Assembly (NCBI GenBank): GCA_902729315.2
Contig: LR746269.1
Coordinates: 2,154,501-2,218,500 of the forward strand
DNA from: Spirodela intermedia
Taxonomy: Eukaryota > Streptophyta > Magnoliopsida > Alismatales > Araceae
Reading direction: 5' to 3'
DNA: 64,000 bases
In this document: piece by piece, positions 20,759 to 33,580 of the stretch
Layout: each line of letters opens with the position of its first letter
Numbering within the stretch: position 1 is the stretch's first letter
Position numbers and translations under genes: made by a program
The notes under the pieces: model-generated
What the model was told of the DNA's origin: nothing
The model's database searches: none
Seen by the model: the letters and a program-made list of their open reading frames with translations, nothing else

Positions 20759-23700
20759 CCGAGGCTCTCTCCAGCCGCCGCCTTCTTCTCTGGCGGTGCC
20801 CTCCTTTAGCGGCGCCCTTCTCCTCTCAGCTGCGCCCGCCTCCTGGCACCAGTCCTCTCGTCGGCCGCTGCCGTGGCGTGCCCTAGGCGGCATGTTCTGC
20901 CACTGTGGCCTCTGCTGTCATAGCCTCTACCGTTGCGGCCCCTACTGCGGCCGCAGCCTCCGCCACGGCCGTGGTCCCTGCCCCCACCGTAGTCTCCCTC
21001 CAGCTGTGCCCCAAGGTCTCCGTCATCGGCTACATACCCTCAGCCTCCCGTGCCCTCCCGGCGCACACCTCTTGGCCGGTGCCGTCTGTGCTCCCCCAGC
21101 GCCTACGCCTTCATGGCCTCCTTCATGGCCTCCTTCATGGCTTCTCTATCGTCCCCATCCCCACCTGCCTCGGAGCTCCTACCAGATGACGTTCTACCTC
21201 CTCCACTGCCCCCCCCTCGGCATGCCACTATTACGGCGCAACTCACTCGGCCCACATATATATTCAACGGCTATAATTACGCATGATGGCTTTGAGCTCT
21301 TTTCGCAGTCTTACTGTTTCCTTCATCATCTCACGGACAACTCTTTGGCTCTTCGTGACCCTTGTTTTGCCTTCTGATTGCAAATTGACTTAACCATTAT
21401 TACTTGGATGCTCCATAACATCGAGTAAAGCATCGCAGAGTCTCTCTCTCGTATCAAGTCAGTGCGCCTTCTATGGGACAATCTAGAGATGATGTAAGTA
21501 GGGCGATCTCTCTTCAGGCACACTACGGTCGCTTGTAGGCCTTCATTCAAGAGATAAACATTTATCGACCTCCCGTCATGGACCTCTTGATGTTCTAGTG
21601 CTATCGCTAGAAGTTCTATGCTGATGTGTACCTTAGCAAACTTTATCCTTCCACCATGTCCCAAATCTGTGGTTTCATTCTCTCTAGTGATTGAGTACTC
21701 AACCTCACCACCATCTTTTCTACAGCACTTCGAGTCACACGACTAGTACGTCCTTGTCCTTTTCATCTTCCTCCACAAGTGTTATGACTTCTCCCTCGAC
21801 TATGGTCGTCGTCGCTCCTTAGGCTTGGGCTGATGGCCCATCTTCCCACCTTGAGGGCAGTCATCCTCTTCGTGGGAAGTGCTGCAACTCTTTCTCCTCA
21901 TGTCCCTATTGCGGCAGCAAAACCATTAGTTCAATAAATGCTAGAAGTAATTTAGCAAACCTACTTTGCCTAGTCGGTGATGGCTCCTTTAGCTCCCGTC
22001 TCACATGCTCTTTCAAATGTCTCCACCCCAACTTTCAAGAGCAATCTAACATTTGCAAAGTATGACACATTTTGCCCTCTACATCAATCATTATAGTCCT
22101 AGTAGTGCTTCCTCTTCTGCTGGCTTTGCCTTGCTTCTAACTCCCTTCATGCTAGGTATACATGCTTTCCTTGCTTCCTCTTCATCATCATGGATCATCA
22201 ACTCAAGGGCCTCCACTCATATGACCAACACTTCATCATTTTTATCTTCATATCAACTTACCCTTTCCTATCCCCCTGTCACCATTGCCAATGGCCAGAC
22301 TTATTTGATCAAAGGCCTTGGCACTACTTTCCTCACTCTTGACCTTTCCCTTTAGCAAGTCCTCCATGTTCTTGGCTTTTCTGTGAATCTTTTCTTGATT
22401 AGTGCCATTACTCATGCCCTTGATTGTATCATTATATTTTTTCTTTTTTATTGTACTTTTTTGAATCTGCACACCGAGTAAAAAATTAATTTGGGCCATG
22501 AGAATGAGCAAGGTGTCTATAACTCATTTTCACTTAACCTTCTTCTAATCTTTGGGTACTTTTTGTTACTTCTACCATCACTTCTTCTCTTTTATGACAT
22601 CAGTTGTTAGGACATCCTTATTTTAAGAACTTCAAAAAACTTTACCGTAGTTTTCTCTTAAGAAGTTTATGTGCAAGTCATATGAGTTAGGTAAACACTA
22701 CCATTCTTCTTATCTCAGTTGAGATAATATTTCTTCTTCTACCCCTTTTGATCTCATCTATTGTGATGTATGGGGTTCTTCTCGTATTCATTCCCTCTCG
22801 AACTAGTAATACTATGTTGTTCTTATTCATGACTACACTCATGTGAGTTAGGAGTATCTCTTACGCCGCTTCGAGGTCATCACTACTATTACCTACTTCA
22901 TCACGGAGGTCATCACTCAATATTCTATTACACCCAAAAAAAATTGCACTGACAATGCCCTCAAGTTTGTCCAAACTTCTCTCTGAATCTTTTGCATCTA
23001 TTGTGACATTATCCATGAGACCACTTGTCCTTATACCTCACAATAGAATGGTATCATTGAGTGCAAACATCACCAACTCTTTGACATCACTCGCACCCTA
23101 CTTCTTGATCTAAATGTTCCACACTATCTATGGACTGATGCCCTCATCACGGCCACTTACCTTCAAAATCAGCTTCCCTCCACTCCTCAAGGTGGGGTCG
23201 TTTCTCTTCAACACCTCCTACCTACCTCACACCTATTTTTACTTCCTCTTTAGATCTTTAGATGCACTGCCTTTGTCCAAGATCATTCTCTTTTCCTATC
23301 CAAATTCGCCCCTCATACTTTCAAAGGGGTTTTTGTGGGCTACTCCTAAATATAGAAGGGCTATCAAGTTTAGACCCATCGCTACGTTATGTTAGCTGGC
23401 GTCACTTTCCATAAGGAGTCTTCTTTCTTCTCCTCTACCTTCCTTCCTCCTTCTTGAGCCGCTACCTCTCCTCTACCTAGCTTTCCCCCCTTAGTGGTTC
23501 TTACAGATCCATCTCTTTTGACTCCTTCCTATTCGTCCTCTCTACCATCACCTCCTCCTCCTAGCTCCCTGTCTCCACTGGCCTCCTCTACTTTGGCTGT
23601 AGATCCATTGTCTCCCTCCTCCATTGAGTTAACTGTGCCTTCCACTGATGTCCCTAGTGCTCTTCAAGATGATCTTTATCTTTCCATCGCCCTACGCAAA

Positions 23701-24061
23701 GGTACTTGTGCTTGTAACTAACACCTCATCTCTCACTTCATTTCTTATGATTGTCTTTCCCCTCTTTTCATACCTTTGCCTTTTCTATGGCCTCCAAGTC
23801 AATTCTCGACTCGTATGTTGAGGCAGCACAAATACTTGAGTGGAGGGAGCTATGGACTCAGAAGTGGATGCCTTAAATATTTTGGGGGACTTGGACACTA
23901 GTTCCTCGTCCGACGGATGCCAACATCGTCATGTGCAAATGGGTGTTCACACTCAAATATCATTTAGATGGCACTATTATACATCACAAGGCTTCTTTGG
24001 TTACTCGTGGGTTCACCCAAACATATGGCATTGACTACATTGAGACATTTTCCCCTATTGT

Positions 24062-25676
24062 TGATAAGTCTAAATTTTAATAGTTTTGTGTCATCATTTT
24101 AATTCAGATTTAATCAACAATAATTAAGAAAAAAAATCACTTAATTACCCTATATTAGACATAGGGCAAGTAAGGGGTAGATCCATAGGGTGGCAGAACT
24201 TCAATTTCAAAATTGTTTGAGGCCTAAAAATGGTAGAAATAGGTTTGGGAGTTAAAATTTTATTCTTATGGATTTTTCTAGAGCTTAATAGAATTTTCTG
24301 AAATTTATGTGCCGAAAATACAACTAATGCTTAGAATTTTATTTTGTAATATCTTTTATAATTTTAATTGATTTTTTTAAAAATACAAAAGAACAACAAT
24401 AAATAATAATAAAATAACTTACCTTGGCGGTTCACGGTCGGGTTAGGGGGCGGGCGGCTGCGCAATCGCAAATCTCCCGTGACTGTTTCCAGACTTAACT
24501 GAAATTTAGGACTTTCGGTTACGTCTGAAAAGGTAGAGAGAGAGAGGGCAACGGGCACGCAAGGACCAGCAGCGAGCGCACGGTGGCTGGCGATAGGCGG
24601 CGGCGGTGGCCGGCGGACGTGCGGCGGTTGGCGATGGGCACGCAGCAGTGGTCAGCGGATGCGCGGCTGCTGGCGATAGGTGGCAGCAGTGGTCGGCGGA
24701 CGAGAGAGACGAGGAGCGGTGGAGTGGCGGATCACAACGGCGATGGATGAGGAAATGGATGATCTCTTTTTTTGTGACTTTTTTGGAAGGGCTAACTAGA
24801 GAGAGAAAGGATGACCTCGAGAGAAAAAAAAACACGAATCCTAAAGAGAACAAGTGGACGAAATGGTGGGATAGAGAGAGAAAACGAAGGAAAAATGAAA
24901 GGGAAATGGTGAGAGGCGATGGAGATGAAGAGAAATGATGATTTGATGCAAACCTAAGTTCCTAAAAAAAACCTAGTACTCATTTCTTGAGCCCTCAATG
25001 CGTCCTCTCAAGTTCGGATCCTTATATTCCGCTAGGATCAGACGTTTTCTTCTAAATCAAAGAAGAGAGAAGATTGAATGATTACTTCAAGAAACTTACA
25101 CCAAGCAAGGAGAATCCTTGGACCTTGGAGAGCCTTGTCCTACTGGCCAGCCTCTTGCTAGAGCACGTCTAGAACGACTCAAGAGAGAGAGAAGAGAAGA
25201 GTTTTTATATAAGGACAAGTATGACTAAAATGCCCCTTCATAATTCCCTAATCTCTCTCCAAGAATTTCGAAATCTCTTCCTTTAGAATGGATTTAGGAA
25301 GGTCTAAATGGGCCTGGACATGGACCCAAAACCTCTTCTAATTCTCTTTTAAGCTTCAGAACCGAAATTCCTCCAAAGTACTCCTAGCATATGAAGCTAA
25401 CTTTCATCCACTAAAGTGCTCCTAATTTATTGCTGATTTCTATTAAATTTTGCACGCATGAAAACTTGAAAATATTTGTTAGTAATAAAACTATTTAACT
25501 TCATAGAAGTCAATCAGGGTTAGTCAAAATCATGCAAAATTCATGCGTAGTGTGTAAATAGTGAAATTAATGCAAATCTAGGAATATTTAAATAATTCTA
25601 TTAATAGCATGATATTTTCATGATTTAAATAAACAAAAATCATATAAAATGTAAGGAATAATCAACACAAATATCA
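24062..25676. mobile_element. LTR-like insertion inside copia element A
   Basis: About 1.6 kb that splits the reverse transcriptase of element A between 'TFSPIV' and 'HQLDVFNAF'. It begins TGATAAG and ends ATATCA, so the outer TGATA/TATCA are inverted as in LTRs. No clear target-site repeat. It includes a GC-rich centre (24420-24760) with Ser- and Arg-rich frames of low complexity and no recognisable protein, so it is probably a solo LTR or non-autonomous element. Confidence 0.6.
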
Positions 25677-26846
25677 TGTTATTAGTCATCCAACTCGCTT
25701 CTATCTGAGTGTTCTTCTCTCTCATCGTAAATTAGGCATGATCTCTCTACTAATTGGATGTTTTTAACCCCTTTCTCTATGGTGATCTCGAGGAGCAAGT
25801 CTTCATGGAGCAACCTCCAGGATATGTTACTTAAGGGGAGTCATCTAATGTGTGTTCCTTATGAAAGGTGATTTACAGGCTCAAGTAGAGTCCACATGTT
25901 TGATTAGCCAAGTTTAGTAGTCTTCTCACCACATTTGACTTCTCATCATGCGTTGCAGATCTCACTATACTCACAAAGAAGATTGAGGGTGGCCTAGTCA
26001 TTCTTGTAGTTTACATCATCAACATTCTTATGACTAAGAGTAATGAGGCCGACATTCATTTGACCAAAGTTTATTTGTAACAGCATCTCAACATCTGTGA
26101 CTTAGGGACTCCAAGATATTTTCTTAAGATTGAGTTTGCATACCTAGATAGAAAGCTCATCATAACCCAGCGAAAGTATGCTTTTGACATGCTTTAAGAG
26201 ACTAAACTCCTTGGGTGCAAGTTGAGACTTTGTCCATAGAGGCTTGTCTACAATTCTAGGATACTTCCTCTCTACTCTTTGAGAATGTTAATTAGTATAG
26301 ACGATTGTTGTGCAAGTTGATATATCTCACCATCACTTGTCTTGATATTGTGTAACATAGTCATCACCGTGTCGAAGCCTATTCTAATGTTGGGTATGCA
26401 AGTGACAAGGGTGACCAAAAGTCTACTATAGGTTACTACACATATGTCGGAGGTAACCTCATCACTTAGCAGTCTCAAAAATAGAGGGTGGTGTCTTACT
26501 CCAACATAGAGTCTAAGCATTGAGCCATGGTTGAGACTACATGAGAGATGGTATGACTTCAATCACTTTCTAAAGATTTCGGCATCTTTTCTCCTTCTCT
26601 GATGTCCATGTATTGTGACAATCAAGATACTATTTTTATTGTTGTCAATCACACTTTTCATGAGCGTAAGAAGTATATTGAGATTGACTGTCACCACATT
26701 CGAGACAAAGTTATATCTAGTCTCATCTATATTTCTCATGTGTCCTCATCTCATTAGCTCGCGAAAGTCTTTATGAAAAGTCTAGCTAGAATCTTCTACG
26801 ATGCCATGTGTACCAAGTTGGACATATTCAACTTATATGCTACAAC

Positions 26847-26886
26847 TTGAGGAGGAGTTTTTGATAGTATTCGTCCCATTAGGGCT
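26847..26886 (+). repeat. Polypurine tract and start of 3' LTR of copia A
   Basis: 'ttgaggaggagtttt' (26847-26861) is the polypurine tract. From 26862 the sequence TGATAGT...CCCATTAGGGC matches the 5' LTR start at 20624-20653, then is cut by the insertion at 26887. The rest of this LTR resumes at 28635. Confidence 0.75.
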
Positions 26887-28634
26887 TGATAAGTCTTCAT
26901 TATCATGAGTTAATAATTAGTAAATAATATAGTTTTAGCTTTAACTCATGATAAATAGACTTATATTTGTGTTAAAGTGTGGAAAGTAGTTTTTAATTTA
27001 TTAACATGAAATTTTGACTAATTATGTGATTTTCTATAAATTGATATGATTTTATAATCTTATTTTCTAGATAAATAAAGAAAAATAAATTCAAATAAAA
27101 ATATAACAAAATAGGAGGGACCTGCTAGCCAGCTAGTCTTGCAAGCGAGTTAGAAGCACAATCGGGGAAGAGCTGCAAGCAAGGGCTCGAGCGGCTAGGA
27201 CTGATGGGGGCACGTGTGCGCCATTCCCCTTCCATGTCACCGGTGGCCAACTAGCTATGGGGCAAGAAGTGGTTGTATATGCGGGAGAAAGGGACTCATT
27301 ATTTGCAAATGTAATATTACTATATATTTGCCCGAAACTTCAGCACACAAGCGATGTGAGACTAAACCTACGTCAAACCTTCTCCTTAAAAGCTTCAAAT
27401 ATTTTAATACCTAAAATACTCCTTATTTATAATAGAGATATACTATGATGGCATCACTTGATAAGGGTATTAGAGTACTTATTTCAATCTCTCTTATGTA
27501 GGTGGATAACTAGCGTGGGTTCAAATCTTTCTAGAGCCAAAACTCGTATTTTTATTTGATTATCATGACTTTCCTATAGATTGCCAGTGAAGGATTAAAC
27601 CGGCAAAATCGGTAGATCATCGGCAAAAATCTTGTCAACGTGATTCGCAAAGTATTGTTACTAAGATTACAGAATGATTCGTGATAAAAGGATTGCAAAT
27701 CCATCAAGTAAATTATCTCCGATTGATCGACAAACAAGCTGTCGTTGGGAAGAGGACAATCCGTCAAGAGATGAGTTGTCACTTCCTAAGAGCATACTAG
27801 ATGCGATGAAGAGCCCCCTCTTGTTATGTGAACTTGAGGATGAAACTTTTTGACACGCGTCCCTCCTTTATTCATCTCTTCTCTGTCGGTGGCAGCCGCT
27901 AGAGAGCCGCAAAGTCGTCGTTTTTCTACTTTGCCAGATGACAGCCGGCAGAGACGACTCAACAACCTATTTCATTAATCCCTAGACTTCGCAAGGAAAT
28001 CTAGAGATTGCCCACGTCATCTTTGTCCAAAGAGAGCCTTCGAGGCCATAGACACTATATGACAATTCTCCCAAATGCTCAGAATTTTAATGCATCATCG
28101 ACGCATCGCCTTCACGACGTCGGAACTCTATTTTTCTGCTTTCAACTTAATTTTCACTTCATTTAATAATAATTTATGTGATTTAAATTTACCAAACTAT
28201 ACTTCATTCAATTACGATTCTTTTAGCTTTTATAGATCTTAATTTGATCAATTAAATCGTTTGTAATCACTTATGTAAGAATCATCAAGTAGAACTCTAT
28301 TTCCACCCGATATGCATTCGTCGAGCGCTGACGTCATCTTGACATCCGCACCCTTATTTCCCTTTTTTGTGAATTTTAAATATATTTTATTTTCATTTTA
28401 TATTATAAAATTCATAAAAAATTGTATTCTTTGAGGACAATTCTAAAAAATTACGCGATATTATATTACATCTTTGTGATCAACTTGAAAAATTACCACT
28501 ATTTTTGGAAGTTATATTGAATTATAATTGATATATTTATTTAAAAATACTTATAAATATCTTAAAATTAGTACTTTTTAATTTTATAAATTTTAAATTT
28601 ACTTGATTTACTATACAATGACTAAGTCACATCA
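26887..28634 (+). mobile_element. Solo-LTR-like insertion with 5-bp target repeats
   Basis: A 1,748-bp element, TGATAAG at the left and CACATCA at the right, inserted in the 3' LTR of copia A. Flanks are GGGCT (26882-26886) and GGGTT (28635-28639), a 5-bp target-site repeat with one mismatch, as LTR elements make. No open frame with a known domain; the GC-rich centre (27110-27300) is flanked by AT-rich arms. A minus-strand relative lies at 39292-40958, sharing both ends ('attatcatgagttaataatt' at the left, 'atacaatga(c/t)ta(a/g)gtca' at the right). Confidence 0.78.
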
Positions 28635-29826
28635 GGGTTCATTAGGGATTTATATATACACATGTAATCCTTTAATATGAAAAAAGTATATTCTAAGAGT
28701 TTCTCTTCTTAATTGTCAATAGATCTCATCCATTGTGATGTATGGGGTATTTCTCATACTATTTCCTTCTCGGGCCACCTATATTACATTGTTCTTACTG
28801 ATGACTGTACTCATGTGAGTTGGGTATACCTCTTATGCGACTACTTTGAGGTAATCACTACTATTACCTATTTTATCATGAAAGTTGTCACTCAATATTC
28901 CACTACACCCTAAACTTTTTGTATTAACAATGCCTTCGAGTTTGTCCAAACCTCTCTATAAAACTTCTATGCCAATCATGACATTATCTATCAAACCACT
29001 TGTCCTACATCACCATCTCCTTAACATCACTATTTGTAGACTAACGCTCTCATGACGCCCACTTACCTCCAGAATCAACTTCCTTCCCCTCCTCTAAGTA
29101 GGCTCATTCCCCTTTAACACATCATACCTATCTCACCTTTATTTTCTCTTCCTCTTCGAGTCTTTGGATGCACTATTTTTGTCTAGGATCACTCTCATTC
29201 CCTATCCAAACTCATCCCTCATGCTCTCAAAGAGGTCTTTGTCGACTACTCCCGAACGTAGAAGGGCTATTATGATTTACGTTCTAGACACCCATTGCTA
29301 CGTTACATCAGTTGACGTCACTTTTCATGGGGAGTCTTCTTTCTTATCCTCTACCTTTCTCTTTCCTTCTTGAGCTGCCACCTCTCCTCCACTTAACTTT
29401 CTCCTCTTGGTGGTCTTTCCGGATCTATCTCCTTCGACTCCTTCCTATTTGTCCTCTCCACCATCACCTCCTTCTCCTAGCTCCCCATCTCCAACGATCT
29501 CCTCCGCTTTGATTGTAGATTCGTCATCCCCCTCCTCCATTGAGAGAACTGTGCCTCCCGTTGACATTCTCAATGCTCTTCAAGATGATCTTCATCTTTC
29601 CATCACCTTGCACTAGGTACTCGTGCTTGTATTCAACACCCCATCTCTCACTACATTTCTTACATTTGCCTTTCCCCCTCTTTTTGTACCTTTGCCCTTT
29701 CTGTAGCCTCTTAGTCAATTCCCCACTCACATGTTGAAGCGACATAAGTATCTGAGTGGAAGGCGGCCATGTACTCAAAAGTGGAGGCCTTGATATCTTG
29801 GGGGACTTGGACACTGATTCCTCATT
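28635..29826 (+). mobile_element. Ty1-copia element B, internal deletion derivative
   Basis: Begins with the remaining LTR sequence ('catgtaatcct', 'tctcttcttaattgtcaa') corresponding to 20654-20745, then passes directly into integrase at about 28718 ('tgtgatgtatggggt'), colinear with 22748-23900 of element A, including 'CPTSP'-type integrase pieces and the Pro-Ser linker (29407-29616) with the 'LQDDLHLSI' end. The gag and protease region is missing. Broken at 29827 by another insertion. With element A it forms LTR-internal-LTR-internal. Confidence 0.78.
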
Positions 29827-31149
29827 TGATAACTCTAAATTGGAGATGTTGTTAGTCCAAAGTGAAGTTATCTAAAATTATTTATATTTTCATTATTCTA
29901 ATCAATCTAATAAGTAGAGAGGGTAAGATAGGGGTTGAACTATAAGGAGAAAAATTAATGATCTTAAGAAATCCTAAGTAATGAGAAGAAATAAGTTATA
30001 AAATAGACAAGAGAAAGAGAGATGAGAGATAAGTGAGAGATGAGAAATATGGATGAAATGAGATGTAATGAAGGAAACCCTAGATCAGGGTTGAACTAGA
30101 GGATTGTAGAAAACAAGTTTTGAAAATATTTCAACAAGAAAGATTGGTCGAAGTTGACAAGGAATAATGTAACTACTAAGAACATATCTAAAATCCTAGG
30201 TTTCACGCTAGGAAAGAAGGAAAGGAAACAAGTAAGCACAGGGAAGAAGATGGCTCAACTTGGGCCATTATCTATCGCTAAGGTCAAGCAATTTCCTCTG
30301 ACAAGTTGATCTTTAGCATTTTACTCCTTGTAACTTAATCCTCAACACAACTTTATCCTCAAGGCCTCTTTTGATCACTCAAGATTACATAAAAGACGAA
30401 GAAGAATGAATGTTTAGAATATAAGTTGTTTCACTCTGGCCAACCACTATTGGGGTTCATTCCAAAAAGATGAGAAGGAAAGAGGGTGAAGGGAATACAT
30501 ATAAGTAAAGTTTCTCAAAAAATCCTTGACCCTTTCTCAAAATATCTCTAGCTCCTCTCCTCTATTTTCACAACCTTCTTGAAAATGGTTCATCGATCCA
30601 AATGTGGAGATGCAAAGAGCACATCTTGAAGATTGTGCCTACAAAATTTGGGCTTGAAACCTCTTCTAGATCATCAAATATTGATCCTAAAAGATGGAGA
30701 AATCTGGGCCATTGATTGGGTGTCTCTAGTGCAAATGAACCACCAAAAGGTGACGGTTGACAACATATGTTTTTAACCGTCCCTTACGGTGACAAGATGT
30801 GCTTAACCGTCACTTTTGGTGAGAAGACGTGCTTAACCTCCGCTTTTAGTGACAAGTACATGCTTAACTATCACTTTTGGTGGGAGAACGTGCTTAACTG
30901 CCACTTTCGGTGACAAGACGTGCTTAACTACTACTTTCAGTGGGAGAATGTGCTTAACTGTCACTTTTGGTGGGAGAACATGCTTAACACCTGCTTTCAA
31001 TGACAAGACGTCTTTAACTACCGAAATAAGAGGTGCAATCATTGATTGGCAGTCTACGTCTTCTTGTCTTCCGCTCATATGTGATACTTCATCTTCCTGC
31101 ATTCAACATAATTACGACTAGAATAAAATATTCAAGAATTAAATAATCA
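29827..31149. mobile_element. Probable non-coding insertion with minisatellite
   Basis: Starts TGATAACTC, like the other TGATAA insertions here, and ends near AATAATCA before copia C. AT-rich and non-coding apart from the 30-bp minisatellite. No target-site repeat, so the right boundary and nature are uncertain. Confidence 0.45.
30759..31022 (+). repeat. 30-bp minisatellite, about 8.8 units
   Basis: Units of the form 'gacaagacgtgcttaac' plus 'yrycacttttggt', each 30 bp, repeat from 30759 to about 31022 with alternating 'gacaag' and 'gggaga' starts. Because 30 is divisible by three, open frames run through on both strands with a 10-residue period. These frames are most likely a by-product of the repeat. 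Confidence 0.9.
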
Positions 31150-31189
31150 TGATACCGCTGCACCACATATGATAGATATGAAAATCTAG

Positions 31190-33580
31190 CGGCTGACATG
31201 ACTTATGTATCTTCAAACTCAAGTAAATCAAATATATAATTTATTGATAGTGGTTGCAGCAATCATATGACAAGTGAAAGAATTTATTTCAGAATATTGA
31301 TACTTCTATAGTTTGTGATGTTACTATTAGTGATGGAAATAGTGTGAGAATTAAAGGCATTAGTAATATTGTTGTTCTAACAAAATCAAGTGTAAATATA
31401 TTAATTCATGAAGTTTATTTTGTTCTAAAGTTGGCACATAAGTTGCTTGCTTAGTGTTGGTCAATTATAAGAATGTGACTTTATTATTTATTTTAAAGAT
31501 GATACATGTATTATCAAGCATAAGAAGAGTGACATGTCTCCTATAGTGATTTCTAAGGTTGGAAAGAATATTTTCTCTTGATATTTCAAGACTCATTGAT
31601 TTTGGCATGATTTCAAAAGAGAACGATTCATCTTCACTTTGGCATTTGCATTATGGACATTTACATTTTAATGTATTGAAATTATTACATCACAAACATA
31701 TGATTTCTAGTTTACCCTCTATTTCAACAAATAACAAAGTATGTGAAGGATGTATTTATGACAAACAACACCGACTATTTTTTCTAATAGAAAAATCTTG
31801 GAGAGCAAGATTTCCTCTTGAGTTATTACATATTGATTTATGTGGTCTAATGAGGACACCATCTTTGAATGGCAATTGATATTTCTTATTAATTATTGAT
31901 GACTTTACACACATAGATAGTTTGAGTCATTTTGTAAGAAACATGGAATTAAAAGACAGCTCACTATTAGAAAAACTCCAAAGCAAAATTGTATTGTTGA
32001 AAGAAAGAGTAGAATAATTGTTGAAATGGCTAGAAGCATGCTTAGTGAGAACCATCTTCGTAATAACTTTTGGGCTGAAGTTGTTGCAACATCCATATTT
32101 CTTTTAAATATTTCTCCTACAAAGGCATGATGAATATGACCCCTTATGAAGCTTGATATCATCAAAAATCTAATGTTAGCCGTTTGGAAGTTTTTTATTG
32201 TATTTTTTATACTTTAATTAAACACATTTTCCTGGTTATAGTGATGAAAATAAGGGTTATTGTTTAGATAATTTTGAAACAAAGAAGTTATTGATTCCTC
32301 GTGATGTTATATTTGATGAATATGCTTGCTGAGATTGGAATACAAATTCAATGCATCAAACTCTTTCTTGTGGACATGAGTATGAAATTATGCAAACTAA
32401 TTAAGATTCAATGGGTGAAACTTCTACATCATCTATCTCACTTTCGAGACCTTCTCCAAATGATTCAAGTGGTCTTAATGACTCCAATGATTCAAACTCA
32501 AAATCGTCAAGTCCTCCATGGAGGATGAGATCTTTGAGTGATATTTATGAATCTTGTATTTTTGATCTTATGATTGTAGAGCTAACAAACTATGAAGAAG
32601 CACAAGGCAAAAATGAATGGGAGAAAGCAATGCAAGAAGAAATTGCAGTAATTGAGAAGAATGACATGTGGGAGTTGATAAATTTGCCATAAAAGACTAA
32701 AGCAATTGGAGTCAAATGGATTTATAAGGTAAAGTATAAACCCGATGGTAATATTAAAAAATTTAAGGCAAAATTAGTGGTGATGGGATATGCATAGCGA
32801 CAAGGTATTGATTATTTAAAAACTTTTTCTCCAGTAGCAAGACCTGAACAATCTGTATTATTTTGACTTTAGTAGTATTTCAGAAGGTATTTCAGTTTTA
32901 TGTTAAATCAGTATTTTTGAATAGTTATTTAAATGAAGATGTGTATATTGACCAGCCACAAGATTTTATCATTGAAGAAAGAGATAACAAAAGTTTACAA
33001 ATTGAAGAAGTCACTTTATGACCTTAAGCAAGCATCTAGAGTATGGTACAGTAGACTTTATTTTCATAAGCTTATTTTTATATAAGTGATAATGAGCTAA
33101 CACTTTATATTAAGATTCAAGATAAAGATATTTTGATCGTATATGTTTATGTTGATGATACTATGTATACTAGATCATCTTTGTCACTAATTTCAGATTT
33201 CAAGAATTGTATGATGACTGAATTTGATATGACAAATTTGGGATTGCTTCATTATTTTCTTAGGTTTCAAATCATTCAAAAGGATCATAGTATATTTATT
33301 TCACAAGAAAAATATGTACGTGACTTACTCAAGAACTTTAATATATGCAAAAGAAGATATTATTTTGTCCTTATTAGGTGGTTTTTGTTTTTAGTGGACT
33401 TTAGTTTGTGTTTAGTGGGTCAAAAAGAGGGCTGGCCCACATGAGGTAGTTAAGTGTTATAAATACTCTTTCTCTCCTCACGAAATGTAAGTTACCACGT
33501 TTAATGCTTTCTAGGATTTCAGTGTGCACGAAATCCATTTTCTTTCCTCTTCTTCCTTCAACCATTCTTTCCACAAAATC
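31190..33580 (+). mobile_element. Ty1-copia element C, degenerate
   Basis: A second copia family. In order: protease motif 'IDSGCSNHMTSE' (31241-31280); a pre-integrase and zinc-binding segment 'LWHLHYGHLHFNVLKLLHHKHM' and 'CEGCIYDKQHR' (31559-31879); integrase start 'LELLHIDLCGLMRTPS', a large deletion, then 'ERKSRIIVEMARSML'-like; an 'NEWEKAMQEEIAVIEKNDMW' linker (32411-32692); 'AIGVKWIYKVKYKPDGNIKK'; reverse transcriptase with 'YVYVDDTMYT' (33140) and 'FDMTNLGLLHYFL'. Stops and frameshifts throughout. The region after about 33370 up to the UGT junction looks like LTR sequence with a TATA box. The protein pieces differ from elements A and B. Confidence 0.83.
33458..33465 (+). promoter_or_regulatory. 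TATA box in retrotransposon-derived sequence
   Basis: TATAAATA followed by a C/T-rich leader, about 65 bp before the ATG (33524) of a 158-codon frame that runs into UGT sequence at 33581. It could drive a chimeric transcript; this is inference. Confidence 0.45.

Larger units (their letters stand above)
20624..26886 (+). mobile_element. Ty1-copia element A, degenerate, LTR to LTR
   Basis: Parts in order: 5' LTR (20624-20746); primer-binding site; a GC- and Pro-rich leader; gag with an 'ESLSRIKSVRLLWDNL'-like stretch near 21440; integrase with 'CTDNALKFVQTSL', 'QTSCPYTSQQNGIIEHKH' and 'VPHYLWTDALITATYLQN' (22740-23190); a Pro-Ser linker (23494-23721); the start of reverse transcriptase (23830-24060); a 1.6-kb insertion; then reverse transcriptase and RNase H ('[26 protein letters not shown]' near 25690-25830) down to a polypurine tract and 3' LTR start at 26862. 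Stops and frameshifts throughout. The order integrase then reverse transcriptase defines copia. It is not active. Confidence 0.87.

Noticed and set aside
20796-21377. 193-codon Pro/Cys/Leu-rich frame
   Set aside because: Lies in the leader and gag region of copia element A, out of phase with recognisable gag sequence.
24062-25676. Treating this insertion as a copy of the 26887-28634 family
   Set aside because: Both begin TGATAAG, but the internal sequences do not align by eye; kept as separate families.
30833-31121. Two 90-codon frames, one on each strand, with 10-residue repeats
   Set aside because: Direct result of a 30-bp minisatellite inside transposon-derived DNA.
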